DNA of 64,000 bases, from the NCBI GenBank assembly GCA_021166685.1, contig JAJPEU010000015.1:1-64000 (forward strand). Direction: 5' to 3'. The translations under genes and the position numbers were made by a program. Below are positions 1-7,954 of the stretch, piece by piece. How positions within the stretch are numbered: position 1 is the first letter of the stretch; each line of letters begins with the position of its first letter. The notes under the pieces are model-generated. The model ran no database searches. It saw only the letters and a list, made by a program, of their open reading frames with translations, and had not been told where the DNA came from. The DNA comes from Sulfurovum sp. (lineage in GTDB: Bacteria; Campylobacterota; Campylobacteria; Campylobacterales; Sulfurovaceae).

Positions 1-82
1 CTAATGCTCCATCAGCACCGCCGATACTTTTACCGGCTTTAATGTCTTTAGCAAATTGCTCTACATCTATTTCTATTTTCAT
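1..82 (-). mobile_element. IS256-family transposase, N-terminal fragment (runs off window)
   Basis: An open frame starts at ATG 82 and runs off the left edge. Its 27 visible residues begin MKIEIDVEQFAKDI and include KSIGGADGAL, which resembles the start of IS256/Mutator-family transposases as I remember them. Such enzymes are DDE transposases that move their own element. The catalytic residues lie outside the window. The adjacent inverted-repeat sequence at 118-140 supports an insertion sequence whose edge lies there. The family call rests on a short stretch only, so an unrelated ORF remains possible. Confidence 0.6.
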
Positions 83-140
83 TTCTGTGTCCTTGGGTAT
101 GTGTTATTTTACCCGATTGACACAGAATTTTGAACGGTCC
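83..140. repeat. Probable IS end: terminal inverted repeat and nested hairpin
   Basis: Just upstream of the transposase start, TTCTGTGTC (83-91) is the exact reverse complement of GACACAGAA (119-127), and GGGTA (95-99) pairs with TACCC (110-114), giving a nested hairpin. Reading outward on the minus strand the outer part is GACCGTTCAAAATTCTGTGT, which resembles terminal repeats of IS256-family elements. The element edge is therefore put at about 138-140. The hairpin may shield transposase expression from outside transcription. The other terminal repeat and any target duplication are outside the window. Confidence 0.5.
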
Positions 141-975
141 CCCCATTAGAGTGATTAAGCTCTTCTGAGAGTTCTTTTAAAGCCTGTCTATATTCAATGC
201 CATTGCCATTATCAATCTTTTTTTCAAATTCAGTCTTCGCATAAGAAAACCTCCATTGATGCGGCTTATTTATACCAATACCTTTTAAATCATTCCTATA
301 AGTATTTTGACTTGGCACATTATCGCAAACCTTTATTTTTTCAACCAATTCAGTGCTTATTGCTTTTGCTGCATAAGGGTGATTACCCTTACCCGTAAGA
401 TTTTCAATCGTTCCATTAGTTGGGTTATAATATGTATCAAGATTTTTAACAATTTCATATCCTTCTGATATACGAACCCCTAAATTTTTCATCACTTCTG
501 ATAAAACCCCACTTTCATATCTTTTGCCGTAAAGCTGTTCAATTTTCTCAGAACTATCCACAATAGCAAGCCCAGTTCTCGTATCAGGAGCGGCAGTTTC
601 TTTAATCTCTACTACTTTGCTATCAAAGACAGTATTATCTATATTTACCGTTATATTTACCTCCTGTAATCCTTGAATAAGACTTGAAAAACCTCTAACG
701 TAGTTCTCCTGTGTCGAATGCTTTAAGCCTTCCAATCTTTTATTGAAAAATGACTGAACATTTTCATTGGTTAAAGTCTGGTTTAACTTCTCAGAATATC
801 CGTTCTCTTGTAGATAGTTCTTATAATCATTCAGATACATTTCTCTTTTTGTAGCGAGACAGTCGGAATGGGTAAGATGGTCATTAGTGCCATATCGTCC
901 TTTTCCGAATGCTTCAAGCCTATGAAACGCATCCTTTATTTGCTTTTCGTATGTTCCTCCTTTAAGGTTGGCCAT
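109..975 (-). pseudogene. Tyrosine recombinase-like integrase, 3' end cut off by the IS
   Basis: The frame starts best at ATG 975 (MANLKGGTYEK), with AAGAGA just upstream. It overlaps the end of the HTH gene by 14 bases, which suggests translational coupling. The C-terminal half looks like a tyrosine recombinase: an Arg in LGVRISEG, an HxxR-like PHQWRF, and LSEELNHS at the place of the usual L-G-H. The frame then enters the IS end, and its last ten or so residues (GGTVQNSVSIG) are encoded by IS sequence. No catalytic Tyr follows, so the product should be unable to cleave DNA. The family call is by motif only and the identity is weaker than for the integrase at 3528. Confidence 0.55.
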
Positions 976-1348
976 CTGTCTTTCTCTTAATATTGTTTGC
1001 TTTAATGAACCGATAGATGGAAGACTTGGAAATTTTGACCTTGTGATTAACTTCAAGTTGGTTTGAAATTCTTGCCATTCCAAATCCATTGCTATACAGT
1101 TCCAAAATTTCATCACGGTATCGAATAATATATTTGTTTCTTGACTTGTATTTAGCTCGTAAAGCTTTTTCTTTCTCTCTTGTAGTTCTTATATTGTCCA
1201 AGATAAAAAATCCGTTTAAAATGACGTTGGGACTTATTTCTTTTTTACTTTTTAGGTAGTAGCTGTATCGTTTTAAAAACTGTGTCAGCTCTTCATCTTC
1301 TAAATCCAATAACCGCATATATCTTTTTCGTTTATTTTGACTAAACAT
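962..1348 (-). CDS. Small helix-turn-helix protein of the mobile island
   Basis: This 128-residue basic protein starts at ATG 1348 behind a strong AGGAGGAT ribosome site. The C-terminal half (about residues 76-118) has an HTH-like layout: ILELYSNGFGMARISNQLEV, then KISKSSIYRFIKANNI. It is rich in Lys and Arg, as expected for a DNA-binding protein. Its stop overlaps the start of the recombinase-like gene, so the two were probably made together. It may regulate or assist that recombinase. I do not recognise a named family. Confidence 0.55.
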   Translation of the reverse strand: MFSQNKRKRYMRLLDLEDEELTQFLKRYSYYLKSKKEISPNVILNGFFILDNIRTTREKEKALRAKYKSRNKYIIRYRDEILELYSNGFGMARISNQLEVNHKVKISKSSIYRFIKANNIKRKTDGQP

Positions 1349-1523
1349 TGTTTATCCTCCTCTGTATGATTACAAAGCTCCAAGATGGATACACAAACAC
1401 ATTTACTTATTCACGCACAGCAAGGCGGAAAATTTAGACCTGGAATTCTTTGAAAAGAAATTCACGAAAACTTTATAGTGGTGTAAAAACATTTTTGTAG
1501 GTGCTGTATAAAGCATCATCTCA

Positions 1524-1781
1524 ATAGTAGTTTGGTTTTGACAGTAATAAAGGATATTGATTTGATGATGTTGTGCCAATAATAATTTATAAGTGATAGT
1601 AGTTTGTTTTGAAGATACTCATTGAACTCCTATAAAAAGTTTTACTCTTTGTTATAGCATCTCAAAACAAAAAAAATCACTTTCATAAAAAATATTTTTG
1701 AGCCGTTTTTGATACGGATTAGAAACAGTTCCGAAACAGTTTTATTAATACATAAAGAAATGCCCTGAAAATAGTAGTTTG
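1524..1781 (+). repeat. Three direct copies of ATAGTAGTTTG
   Basis: Exact 11-base copies lie at 1524-1534, 1596-1606 and 1771-1781, spaced 72 and 175 bases apart. They fall in the non-coding region of the mobile island. Such spaced repeats can be binding sites for a recombinase, a regulator or a replication protein. Chance is possible in AT-rich DNA, but three exact copies within 260 bases is notable. Confidence 0.6.
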
Positions 1782-1856
1782 AACCGTTTCATTTTATTAA
1801 AACAAAAAAGTAAAGTTGCTCAAAATACTGGAAGATATTTTAGGCTCCTATGTTCC

Positions 1857-1892
1857 GTAGTCTCTCTCCAATAAAATTGATAGAGAGACTAC
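1857..1892. promoter_or_regulatory. 11-bp perfect inverted repeat upstream of the GIY-YIG gene
   Basis: GTAGTCTCTCT (1857-1867) is the exact reverse complement of AGAGAGACTAC (1882-1892), with a 14-base loop. No T tract follows on either strand, so a classic terminator is less likely than an operator or a structured site. It sits about 80 bases ahead of the ATG at 1971. Confidence 0.5.
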
Positions 1893-1935
1893 TTCACTGT
1901 AATGAGTTAAATAATGTAAATTAAATTTATTAATC

Positions 1936-1941
1936 TATAAT
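1936..1941 (+). promoter_or_regulatory. -10 box of the GIY-YIG gene
   Basis: TATAAT lies 30 bases before the ATG at 1971, with AT-rich sequence upstream and no clear -35 box. Campylobacterota sigma-70 promoters typically lack a strong -35. Confidence 0.5.
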
Positions 1942-1970
1942 ATCTACATAGAATAAAAGAGGTTGTTTCA

Positions 1971-2693
1971 ATGGCATTTACAGAAATTATTCCTATATCA
2001 GAGATAAGAAAGAATATCAAGGATATTCCACAATTAGGCGGAGTTTATAAACATTATGTAGATAAGGATGGGTTGGCATATCTTGATGGTGTTTATCCTA
2101 CAAAAAAAGAAATTTCTATCGATGGAATAGAAGTATATTTGCTTTATATCGGAAAAGCAAAAGACCTTTTTGAAAGATATAAATGGCATTTAGGAATGAC
2201 TAATACTTCTCATAAAAGTCTATTAGGTAAGTGGCTATCAACACTTAGACTTTCTTATATGGCAAACCATAAAACAATTATATGCTTATCGGAGCAAGAT
2301 AAATTAGATGAGTTTATGGATAAGCATACATATACTCAGTATATGATTACAGAAGATTTTGACGGTATTGAAAAACAACTTATCAAGGAAAATGATTTGC
2401 CTTTAAATGTCCAAGATAATTCACACGAATTTGTTCAAACCAATATCGAAAGAAGAAAAGCTATTAATGCGAAATATCAAAATGAACATTCGGATGGAAA
2501 TACCATAATGGAAAAGGTCAATAGAGTAAAAATTAGTGATGCTGAACTAATACATTATGCCAAAGAAGCAAAAAATGAAGGTATTCAAAACAAATCAAGA
2601 TTTATAGTGTGGTTTAGGAAAGGGAAAGGGAAAAAAGCTTCTGAAAAACGTTTGAGTAAAGCTTGGAGTGATGTCGAAAAGTCAATTATTTAA
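1971..2693 (+). CDS. GIY-YIG nuclease-domain protein
   Basis: This 240-residue protein has the GIY-YIG pattern in its N-terminal third: GGVYKHYV (about 43-50), then LLYIGKAKDLFERYKWHL. A later Glu and Asn (IEKQLIKEND, PLNVQ) could complete the active site. GIY-YIG domains cut DNA in repair, restriction and homing enzymes. The C-terminal 90 residues are Lys-rich and unrecognised. The start is supported by AGAGG eight bases ahead. It sits alone between leftward mobile genes, so it is probably island cargo. Its target is unknown. Confidence 0.6.
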   Translation: MAFTEIIPISEIRKNIKDIPQLGGVYKHYVDKDGLAYLDGVYPTKKEISIDGIEVYLLYIGKAKDLFERYKWHLGMTNTSHKSLLGKWLSTLRLSYMANHKTIICLSEQDKLDEFMDKHTYTQYMITEDFDGIEKQLIKENDLPLNVQDNSHEFVQTNIERRKAINAKYQNEHSDGNTIMEKVNRVKISDAELIHYAKEAKNEGIQNKSRFIVWFRKGKGKKASEKRLSKAWSDVEKSII

Positions 2694-2922
2694 TTTATCA
2701 AAGGACTAAAAAAGCCTATAAGGCAAATGAGGGACTGAGTGAATTCGGTCTCTTGTCCGTTTCTGCAATTTGTCAAATACTAATCCATCTTCCCGGAAAC
2801 AGACAGACGATTACTTCTCATTTCAAGCACCTATTTTTATTTTAGTCTCTATGACTGTTTTGGGCTGACTTCAAGAGCCAGCTTATATAAGTTATAGGAC
2901 TGAAAATCAAAAAATGAAGTTT

Positions 2923-3462
2923 CTAACCTAAAAATTGAAAAATGTCTGAATTTTCTCGAAAAAAATTACCTTCAAGTTCTAAATCCCTGCCAATTCCCTC
3001 ATAATCTATATGGGAAATAATCAAAGGATGATAACCGTTCAAGTCCGTATATTCTTCGATATACTGTTCAGCGATATCCGTCATCGTGCTATTTTCATAG
3101 ACTATGACATCATCGACTTTATCAATCGCATCTTGAAGGGTATCGGCTAATCCATTGTCTAACAGGACTTTGACTATCCTGTGCTGCCACGGTTCGATAC
3201 TCTCTTCAATCAGCGTGATGTTTTCATTAAGAGTATGAATGTTTTCATATTCATCCACTGGAAAGATAGAAACATCTTCCCATTCGTAATCTGTGATAAA
3301 CCACTCTTCGTGGATACCGTCATTACATAATTTTTCTCCTTCTTCCAATATCTCTTTGATATTGGCTTCAAGCTCTTCTGTTTCAAGCGGCAATGTCAGC
3401 CACTCACCTACTAAATAACCATTGTTGTAAGCTGCTAAGTCTGTAAAAAATATTTTTAGCAC
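2923..3462 (-). CDS. ardA: Antirestriction protein ArdA
   Basis: This 179-residue acidic protein matches ArdA by pattern: FFTDLAAYNNGYLVGEW at the N-terminus, EEWFITDYEWE in the middle and IDYEGIGRDLELEG near the C-terminus. ArdA proteins mimic B-form DNA and block type I restriction enzymes, protecting an element as it enters a new host. It starts at GTG 3462 behind AAGGAG. It lies just downstream of the integrase on the same strand, as expected for cargo of an integrative element. Confidence 0.88.
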   Translation of the reverse strand: MLKIFFTDLAAYNNGYLVGEWLTLPLETEELEANIKEILEEGEKLCNDGIHEEWFITDYEWEDVSIFPVDEYENIHTLNENITLIEESIEPWQHRIVKVLLDNGLADTLQDAIDKVDDVIVYENSTMTDIAEQYIEEYTDLNGYHPLIISHIDYEGIGRDLELEGNFFRENSDIFQFLG

Positions 3463-3527
3463 TCTAACTCCTTTTTTAAATGAGATAGAGTGTTATAGGA
3501 GTGAGTTTAGAAAAAAATCGGTTTTAA

Positions 3528-4646
3528 TCAATAATCTCTAAGAAAATCCCACCAAGTTTCAAAAATTTTTTTTCTTATATCATAAGGAACATCTAAATAT
3601 ACACCTTTAATCCCTCTTCTTTTATGACTTATACACCTATCTGCTAAATCTGTATCAACACCTCTTGAAGCTAAAATTGATAAAAACAATTTTCTGCTAT
3701 CGTGAGAAGTTAATGTATATCCCTTATTGATATCTATTGTTGCCTGTTTTACTAACTTATTCCAATTATAAGATATACTCGCCTCTGAAAAATCAAATAG
3801 TTTTTCATTTTCATATTCTTCATCTAATACTTCCTGAGGCAATAAATCAACAACTTCACTTGGCAAAGGATATCTTTCATCTATTTCTGTTTTTGTTATA
3901 TCTCTTTTGGCAAGGATATACCAGTCTCCATTACTCGATTTCTTTATGTTGCCACATCTTAATTTATGAATTTCCCCCACTCTTCTTGCTAACATTATAG
4001 TCATAATAAAAAATAATTTATACCTTGCACTATACTCCAAAGCAGTCTTATATATTTTTCTTGCGACTTCCTCTATTGGTTCATTTAATCTTATATCAAA
4101 ATCAGGTTTATTGCTATGTGTTCCATAGTCAATATCATAAAATGGGTTATATCGTATATTTCCTTTTCTCAATTCTTGTTCAAATATTCTAAACATTAAT
4201 ATTTGAACATTTTGCTTATATTCTTTTTTATATCCATCCAATTGTTTCATTATTTTTTTAACATCTTCATCTTTTACTTTATCAATTTTTCGACGACCTA
4301 TAATTTCGTGAATATATTTGTAGTAAAAACCTTCTAACTTTTTTTTATAAGCTGACATTTCATTTTTAGGCTTTCTATCTTTTATTTTCTCCAAGACAAT
4401 ATCTTCAACCTTATCGCCAACCTCATTAAAAGGATTTTTATTTGCTCTTAACTCTGATTTTAGATACTCCAAAGCATCACTTGCTTGTTTTGCAGTTGTA
4501 GCATTATACATCTTTGTAAGGTTTATTTTTTGATGTGAAACTCCACCTAACATAAATGAAGCATAATAATGTGTTCTATTATTTACTGTTTCTAATGAAT
4601 AGATGTTAGGATACTTCTCCTTCACAAAATTATTTTTTCGTGCCAT
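3528..4646 (-). CDS. Tyrosine recombinase (integrase) of the island
   Basis: This 372-residue enzyme carries a full set of tyrosine-recombinase residues: Arg 221/222 in MLARRVGEIHKL, Lys about 252, H315-x-x-R318 in LTSHDSRK, His 341 in CISHKRRG and Tyr 350 in KGVYLDV. It should catalyse integration and excision of the element. Residues 1-180 would be the arm- and core-binding part. It starts at ATG 4646 behind AAAGGA. Being the last island gene before the chromosomal yqeY gene, it marks the island edge, with the attachment site expected at 4647-4960. Confidence 0.9.
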   Translation of the reverse strand: MARKNNFVKEKYPNIYSLETVNNRTHYYASFMLGGVSHQKINLTKMYNATTAKQASDALEYLKSELRANKNPFNEVGDKVEDIVLEKIKDRKPKNEMSAYKKKLEGFYYKYIHEIIGRRKIDKVKDEDVKKIMKQLDGYKKEYKQNVQILMFRIFEQELRKGNIRYNPFYDIDYGTHSNKPDFDIRLNEPIEEVARKIYKTALEYSARYKLFFIMTIMLARRVGEIHKLRCGNIKKSSNGDWYILAKRDITKTEIDERYPLPSEVVDLLPQEVLDEEYENEKLFDFSEASISYNWNKLVKQATIDINKGYTLTSHDSRKLFLSILASRGVDTDLADRCISHKRRGIKGVYLDVPYDIRKKIFETWWDFLRDY

Positions 4647-4960
4647 TGAACTATAATCCTTTCAGCGTGGTTTTTAAGATTATAAATATAGTGTATATTA
4701 AAGTGTATATACTTATATGTGGGTTAATGAGGTTAAATGAGGTTAAAATAAAATTCTAAAAGTCATAAAATAGCCTAATTATTGGGATATTGTCCTATAT
4801 TTCATTAATTACTTTTTATATTTAAAGAATTATAGTATAATCTTCCTATTCATTTGGACGCTTTTCAAGCAAAACCAAAAAAACACTTCGCTGTCGCTGT
4901 GATAACGTAAACAGTTAACGATATGCCGCCGGCTGCATCAAACAAAAACAAGGAGAGATC
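4647..4960. other. Non-coding boundary between island and chromosome
   Basis: There is no gene in these 314 bases. The integrase-proximal part holds two GTGTATAT copies (about 4691-4710) and tandem ATGAGGTTA-type repeats (about 4722-4750). The yqeY-proximal part is more GC-rich and looks chromosomal, so the attachment site probably lies near 4760-4900. No tRNA is present here, and the partner site lies outside the window. Confidence 0.4.
4722..4750. repeat. Tandem GGTTAA-type repeats upstream of the integrase
   Basis: GGTTAATGA, GGTTAAATGA and GGTTAAAATA follow one another with a period of nine to ten bases. Regularly spaced repeats next to an integrase gene are often arm-type sites for the integrase or an excisionase. 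That role is inferred from position only. Confidence 0.4.
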
Positions 4961-5404
4961 ATGAATCTGAAAGAACAAATCAAAAACGATATGAAAGAGG
5001 CGATGAGAGCCAAAGAGAATGCAAAAAGAGATACGCTCAGAAACATTCAGGCAGCCATCAAACAGATTGAAGTAGATGAACGCAAAGAACTGACCGATAC
5101 AGAGGTGGAAAAAATTCTTTTAAAATATGCCAAACAGAGAGAAGATGCTTTGGTGCAGTTCAAAGAAGCCGGGCGCCATGATCTTGTTGCCAAAGAAGAG
5201 GCAGAGCTTGCTCTTGTAAAAAGCTATTTGCCAGAACCCCTGGGAGATGCCGAACTGGAAACCATGCTCAAAGAAATTATTGCTTCAGCGGGTGCTTCAA
5301 GCATGGCTGACATAGGCAAGGTGATGGGGGCGGTAAAAACAGCCGCAGGAAGCCGTGCAGACGGCAGCCGCATCAATCAAGCAGTAAAAAAATTACTTTC
5401 TTAA
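4961..5404 (+). CDS. yqeY: GatB/YqeY domain protein
   Basis: This 147-residue protein is full length for the YqeY family, recognised from MKEAMRAKENAKRDTLRNI, YAKQREDAL, SYLPEPL and the GKVMGAVK segment. The fold matches the tail of the GatB subunit of the amidotransferase that makes Asn- and Gln-tRNA, but free-standing YqeY has no firmly known role. It starts at ATG 4961 behind AAGGAGAG and is the first chromosomal gene after the island. It converges with trpC. Confidence 0.88.
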   Translation: MNLKEQIKNDMKEAMRAKENAKRDTLRNIQAAIKQIEVDERKELTDTEVEKILLKYAKQREDALVQFKEAGRHDLVAKEEAELALVKSYLPEPLGDAELETMLKEIIASAGASSMADIGKVMGAVKTAAGSRADGSRINQAVKKLLS

Positions 5405-5488
5405 ATTAAAAAACTGAGGGCTGAACAAATTTCGGCCGCAGGTTTTGATGGTTAACGTACAAAATTAATTCTTACTTTTAAGATCAAA

Positions 5489-6283
5489 CTACTTTCCGTA
5501 CTTTACTTCTCTGATCGCTTTGGCAACATCATCCTGCCTCATAAAATGTTCGCCCACCAAAAAAGCATCGGCTCCGATTTTAGACAATTCAACAACCGTC
5601 TCATGATCATTGATACCGCTTTCGGCCACGATAATTTTACCATTGGGGATAAGCGGGATAAGTTTTTCACTAAGACTCATATCCATTTCAAAAGTTTCCA
5701 AATTTCTATGATTGATGCCGATGATGGTGGCTCCGGCAAATATCGCCTTTATCAGATCACCTTTGTCGTGAACCTCAACAAGCACTTCCAGTCCCATATG
5801 CAACGCATATTCATAAAGTTCTTTGAGTTCTTTGCGAGAGAGTGCCTTCGCGATAAGCAAGATAAAATCCGCCCCATAGACCAATGCCTCAACAATTTGA
5901 TATTTGTCCACAATGAAATCTTTTCTAAGCAAAGGAAGATTCACATAACGGCGAACCATACCCAAGTATTCGATATTTCCCTGAAAAAAGTGTGGTTCCG
6001 TCAATATCGAAAGAGCATCCGCTCCGCCCTTTTCATACTGCTGTGCAATACGTACCGGATCAAAATCTTTACGGATCACGCCTTTGCTTGGGCTTGCTTT
6101 TTTTATTTCAGCAATAATACGATAAGGATTTTCTTCTGTAGCACGTAAAGCAGACTGCACATCTTTGGGCACAAAAGGATTGAAAGAGAGAGAACGCCCT
6201 AGCCATTCCAATGGATATTCTGCTTTTCTTTTTTTTAAATCTTCTTTGGTCTGCTTTATAATTTCATCCAATATTTGAGCCAT
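5489..6283 (-). CDS. trpC: Indole-3-glycerol phosphate synthase
   Basis: This 264-residue TIM-barrel enzyme closes the indole ring in tryptophan synthesis, turning CdRP into indole-3-glycerol phosphate. The family signature [14 protein letters not shown] is near residue 55, LRKDFIVD near 120 and VAESGI near 220. It is not fused to TrpF. It has its own promoter (-10 at 6312-6317) and does not sit with other trp genes here. Confidence 0.95.
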   Translation of the reverse strand: MAQILDEIIKQTKEDLKKRKAEYPLEWLGRSLSFNPFVPKDVQSALRATEENPYRIIAEIKKASPSKGVIRKDFDPVRIAQQYEKGGADALSILTEPHFFQGNIEYLGMVRRYVNLPLLRKDFIVDKYQIVEALVYGADFILLIAKALSRKELKELYEYALHMGLEVLVEVHDKGDLIKAIFAGATIIGINHRNLETFEMDMSLSEKLIPLIPNGKIIVAESGINDHETVVELSKIGADAFLVGEHFMRQDDVAKAIREVKYGK

Positions 6284-6311
6284 GCCTCTGCCTTAGACTA
6301 GTTTTTTGGGT

Positions 6312-6317
6312 ATTATA
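6312..6317 (-). promoter_or_regulatory. -10 box of trpC
   Basis: On the minus strand the sequence reads TTTTGGATATAATACCC, placing the start of transcription about 20 bases before the trpC ATG. The same TTTGGATATAAT string occurs at the rpoD, pyrH and obg promoters. Confidence 0.6.
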
Positions 6318-6329
6318 TCCAAAAGCAAT

Positions 6330-7586
6330 CTATTTACACTTTTGAATCTTTTCCCAATGGTCTGCAATCTCAGGCTCTTCAAGTCCTTCTTGGTCTACAA
6401 CTTTTTTCATCATCTCATACGCTTTTTTGCATTGGTGTTCTTTGTAATATCCCCAAGCCAATGAATCAAGATAATAGGAATTATTGGGTTGCTGCACCAA
6501 TGCATCTTCGATAATTTTCATACCTTTTTTTATATCAATCTCTTTGTCAATCAGTGTATACCCATAATAGTTAAGGTAAACACTGTCGTCTACGCCCATT
6601 TTAATCGCTTTTTCAAAAGAGGTGATAACCTCTTGTATCATTTTTTTATCATCTTTATTCTGGGCTCCTTCAAAAGTAAGTATCGCTTTTTCAGCAAGCC
6701 ATTTTGGATCTTTTTCATTTTCATAAAATTGATCTGCAAGCACTATGGCTTTTTTAAAATCCTTTTTTTCTTTATAAAGCGCATAAAGTATATCTTTGCC
6801 TTCATGGTTGGCTTCCAAAAACGCGATCGCCCCCTCAATATCTTTTTTATAGGCATATGCATCAATAATTTTGCTTAAAAATTCTTTTTGAGGATCCTTT
6901 GCATAAAGCGCCTTATAGGTTTCCAGGACGCCATCAATGTCGTTTTGCTTCACATACAACGATAGCAGCTGAAGATAAACTTCATTGCTGGAATTATGAT
7001 GCATACGCCGATGCATTTCTAAAAGCTGTATAGCTCTTTTTTGTTCGTTGGTATACTCATTCATAATAACAGACATCCGCAAAAGCACATCTTCGTTAGC
7101 TGTTTTTTCATACACTTTGGTCAAAATTTCCAGCGCTCTTTTAAACTCTCCCGTATACAAAAACGGATTGGAAGCCAGCTCAAGATCGATTGCCGTGTCT
7201 GATCTCTCCAAAAGGTATTCTGCCTCTTTTTTTGCTTCCTTGACATCATCGTTTACAAGATACAAAGGAATTAAAAGCCGTTTTACTTCTAAAGTTTCCG
7301 GATGTTTTTTATCCCACAGCTTCAATCTTGTGATACTTTGCGATATGTTAGTTCTGCCCAGCAGTGAAGAGGTAACCTCTTTAAAAAGATAAACTTTGTC
7401 CCCTGTGGTATCAAAAAGCTTTCCATACAGTGCCCTGCTTTGCTCAAATGCACCGATCTCTTCATAAAAAAGTCCCCTGATGATAAGCTCATCTTCGCTT
7501 AAAACCATTAATTCTTTAGCCTGAATACTGCCAAAACATAGAACAAAAACAGTGGCAAATATAGATATTATACGATTCCTGGACAC
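6330..7586 (-). CDS. Secreted TPR-repeat protein
   Basis: This 418-residue protein starts with a signal peptide (MSRNRIISIFATVFVLCFGSIQA) and continues as helical tetratricopeptide-type repeats throughout, for example the segments around ALEILTKVYEK, DDSVYLNYYGYTL and NNSYYLDSLAWGYYK. Such proteins are periplasmic scaffolds for protein contacts. The partner is unknown. It starts at GTG 7586 and overlaps the ykgJ-like gene by 19 bases, so they are co-transcribed. Function not assigned. Confidence 0.75.
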   Translation of the reverse strand: MSRNRIISIFATVFVLCFGSIQAKELMVLSEDELIIRGLFYEEIGAFEQSRALYGKLFDTTGDKVYLFKEVTSSLLGRTNISQSITRLKLWDKKHPETLEVKRLLIPLYLVNDDVKEAKKEAEYLLERSDTAIDLELASNPFLYTGEFKRALEILTKVYEKTANEDVLLRMSVIMNEYTNEQKRAIQLLEMHRRMHHNSSNEVYLQLLSLYVKQNDIDGVLETYKALYAKDPQKEFLSKIIDAYAYKKDIEGAIAFLEANHEGKDILYALYKEKKDFKKAIVLADQFYENEKDPKWLAEKAILTFEGAQNKDDKKMIQEVITSFEKAIKMGVDDSVYLNYYGYTLIDKEIDIKKGMKIIEDALVQQPNNSYYLDSLAWGYYKEHQCKKAYEMMKKVVDQEGLEEPEIADHWEKIQKCK

Positions 7587-7951
7587 TCTTTTCTTACCTC
7601 ATCTTCATTGTTTTTAAATTGTTGCCAAAACGGAAAAGTGCGGCACTGCAGAGGCCGCACAGGATATACGCAACAGCGGTTTTTAGATTCATCAAAAAAA
7701 ATACAGGCGAAATTGTCTTTCGCAAGAGGTTTTTCTCTAAGTGAATAACGATGTTTTACTTTGCGCAGATACAGCGCTGCAAACCCTTCGACGCTAAGCT
7801 CTAAAAATGCTGCCATTTTTTCTATTTCGTCATAATTTATCCAGATATATCCGCTCTCACCTGTACAACAGCGCCCGCCACATGTTTCACAGGCGCTAGG
7901 CGCAAACTTATAATTATAGCCTTCCTCCGTCATCAAATCCAATACCGTCAT
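7568..7951 (-). CDS. YkgJ-family cysteine-cluster protein
   Basis: This 127-residue protein has the Cys pattern of the YkgJ/UPF0153 family: ACETCGGRCC near residue 20, then CIFF, NRCCVYPVRPLQCRTFPFW near residue 95. The Cys residues are thought to bind zinc or an iron-sulfur cluster. The biochemical role of the family is not settled. It starts three bases after the stop of the methyltransferase gene and overlaps the TPR gene, so it is the middle gene of a three-gene operon. Confidence 0.85.
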   Translation of the reverse strand: MTVLDLMTEEGYNYKFAPSACETCGGRCCTGESGYIWINYDEIEKMAAFLELSVEGFAALYLRKVKHRYSLREKPLAKDNFACIFFDESKNRCCVYPVRPLQCRTFPFWQQFKNNEDEVRKECPGIV

Positions 7952-7954
7952 CCT

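Larger units (their letters stand above)
1349..1970. other. 622-bp non-coding stretch with repeated short motifs
   Basis: I see no gene in this stretch, which separates the leftward HTH gene from the rightward GIY-YIG gene. It is AT-rich. It holds three copies of ATAGTAGTTTG (1524, 1596, 1771), two tandem GAAACAGTT copies (1722 and 1733) with a related inverted GAACCGTTTC at 1781, an 11-bp perfect hairpin (1857-1892) and a promoter at 1936. This looks like a regulatory or recombination region rather than decayed coding sequence. Confidence 0.5.

Noticed and set aside
2720-2755. Possible hairpin (AGGGAC with GTCTCT) after the GIY-YIG gene
   Set aside because: The stem is only six pairs with a G-T and no T tract follows, so I do not call a terminator.
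1349-4960. CRISPR array or other defence island
   Set aside because: The repeats in 1349-1970 are too short, too few and irregularly spaced for CRISPR, and no cas genes are present.
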